In this document: piece after piece, positions 59,453 through 60,223 of the stretch
Position numbering within the stretch: position 1 is the stretch's first letter
Layout of the letters: every line of letters starts with the position of its first letter
Source of the DNA: Fibrobacterota bacterium
Lineage (GTDB): Bacteria > Fibrobacterota > Chitinivibrionia > Chitinivibrionales > Chitinispirillaceae
NCBI GenBank assembly: GCA_023436205.1
Contig: JAEZKC010000112.1
Location: 1-60,223 of the forward strand
Length of the DNA: 60,223 nucleotides
Direction: 5' to 3'
The notes under the pieces: model-generated
What the model was told of the DNA's origin: nothing
Database searches by the model: none
What the model saw: only the letters and a program-made list of their open reading frames with translations
Made by a program: the position numbers and the translations under genes

Positions 59453-60223
59453 GCGTTCTCCGGAGCGGTTAGGCTGTTCTGAATTACTACGCTCATTCCG
59501 TAAATTTCCTCAAACATGTTTTCCTTGCTTTGTATACCCATCTGCTCGAGAGTAAAATCGTCCGCTTCTGGTACATTTATTATAAGCACATCCTTATCCC
59601 GGGAACAGGTGAATGTACGGATTCGCCTCTTATCTGATCTGTCGAGTGCGTCTGCAATTCTTAGAATCGCTGCCAGTTTCGAGACGATCAGTCGAGTGTT
59701 TCTGTCAAGCGATGAGTAGATTTCATGCGTTACTTTTGGCGGGGAACGCCTGTGATAGCGTGCTGTGAGCGCTGCAATGAGGATGTCTCGCCGGCTGAGG
59801 CCGAAAAGCTCGCTGTTTTCGATAAGATACATGGAATGTTTGTGATGATTTCTTGTACTGATGTAAAGTCCGATGTCATGGAGCAGTGCCGCCACTCTGA
59901 GCAGCACCTCAAACCATGGTTCAAGGCGGTGTTCATTCTGCAGTTCCTTAAACAGCAGACTTGCCAGATAGGCGACGTGGTTACAGTGGACACTGTTGAA
60001 ATTATATTTGCGTCCCACTCCGTTTGCCGACCGTATAACTTGCCTTGTAAAATCCTCACTCCATTTCCCGTCAAGGGACATTTCAACCAGAAGGCCATGG
60101 CGGACAGAAATATCGGTTACCAGTATCGATTTCAGATTCAGTTTTTTTGCCAGTTCGGTATAGAAAAGAAGTGATGGTCCCAGTGTTTCCGCATCGGCAT
60201 ACGAGATATGATATGTATGAACG
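59449..60223 (-). CDS. ppx: Exopolyphosphatase (Ppx/GppA) C-terminal part, cut by the window edge
   Basis: The frame stays open to base 60223, so the N-terminus lies outside. The visible 257 residues start with the end of the ASKHA phosphatase domain (KSILVTDISVRHGLLVEMSL) and continue with an HD-type C-terminal domain: AALLHDIGLYISTRNHHKHS (HD motif), YHRRSPP and LRIADALDRS. Ppx degrades polyphosphate; GppA also hydrolyses pppGpp. The ATG at 60081 is internal to this frame and not the real start. It overlaps ppk. Confidence 0.9.
   Translation of the reverse strand, partial: VHTYHISYADAETLGPSLLFYTELAKKLNLKSILVTDISVRHGLLVEMSLDGKWSEDFTRQVIRSANGVGRKYNFNSVHCNHVAYLASLLFKELQNEHRLEPWFEVLLRVAALLHDIGLYISTRNHHKHSMYLIENSELFGLSRRDILIAALTARYHRRSPPKVTHEIYSSLDRNTRLIVSKLAAILRIADALDRSDKRRIRTFTCSRDKDVLIINVPEADDFTLEQMGIQSKENMFEEIYGMSVVIQNSLTAPENA

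Overview
The window looks like a chromosome segment of a mostly anaerobic, Gram-negative bacterium with a lipoprotein-rich outer surface, probably of the Fibrobacterota or Chitinivibrionia kind. The best taxonomic clue is two members of the TIGR02147/DUF4423 family, a paralogous family known mainly from Fibrobacter. Supporting clues are the many secreted proteins with carboxypeptidase-regulatory-like, parallel beta-helix or DUF2341/LamG-type domains, a thrombospondin-type-3/OmpA protein, and an oxygen and NO defence set typical of anaerobes (hybrid cluster protein, superoxide reductase, rubredoxin). This assignment is an inference; no rRNA or tRNA gene is seen.

Layout. 79-2691: an exported protein and an FMN azoreductase. 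3180-6828: an NO/nitrosative stress locus in which a ferredoxin-like protein and hcp lie divergent to a Crp/Fnr regulator, with an FNR-like box between them. The regulator is translationally coupled to a large exported protein (6825-9116), followed by a Ca-binding-repeat OmpA protein (9136-11910). 12484-14873: two secreted proteins, one with ankyrin repeats. 14985-16681: a decayed accessory patch with a 126-bp repeat array, a frameshifted vapBC pair and AT-rich ORF remnants. 16682-19600: a nuclease-helicase fusion and a flavin-reductase-like protein. 20159-22432: an aminotransferase with a candidate transcription attenuator and two tiny hydrophobic ORFs, then folB-folK. 23021-27338: peroxiredoxin, superoxide reductase, ferritin, rubredoxin (a 52-residue gene) and zwf. 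28083-33045: argS and secreted proteins, including an exported archaemetzincin. 33282-38816: a TIGR02147 regulator coupled to a lipoprotein, a beta-helix protein and a duplicated copy of the lipoprotein. 39202-46350: rapA, an MscS-like channel and a second beta-helix protein. 46624-48336: a response regulator and small proteins. 48394-51216: a five-gene housekeeping/repair operon. 51426-53893: a second TIGR02147-lipoprotein pair. 54138-56729: small exported and membrane proteins and an acyltransferase. 56832-60223: a polyphosphate operon (ppx-ppk-sixA), cut by the window edge.

The most striking non-coding content is repeats. Heptanucleotide arrays begin at, or within about 20 bases of, the stop codons of several unrelated genes, always in the same orientation relative to the gene; in one gene they have become part of the coding sequence. 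A family of extragenic hairpins keeps its base pairing while the stem sequence changes between copies. A composite element of about 145 bp carries such a hairpin at one end. There are also tandem arrays with 42-bp, 126-bp and 6-bp periods. The best candidates for something undescribed are the recurrent regulator-lipoprotein pairs, the covarying hairpins, the stop-codon-linked heptads and the attenuator-like leader upstream of the aminotransferase.
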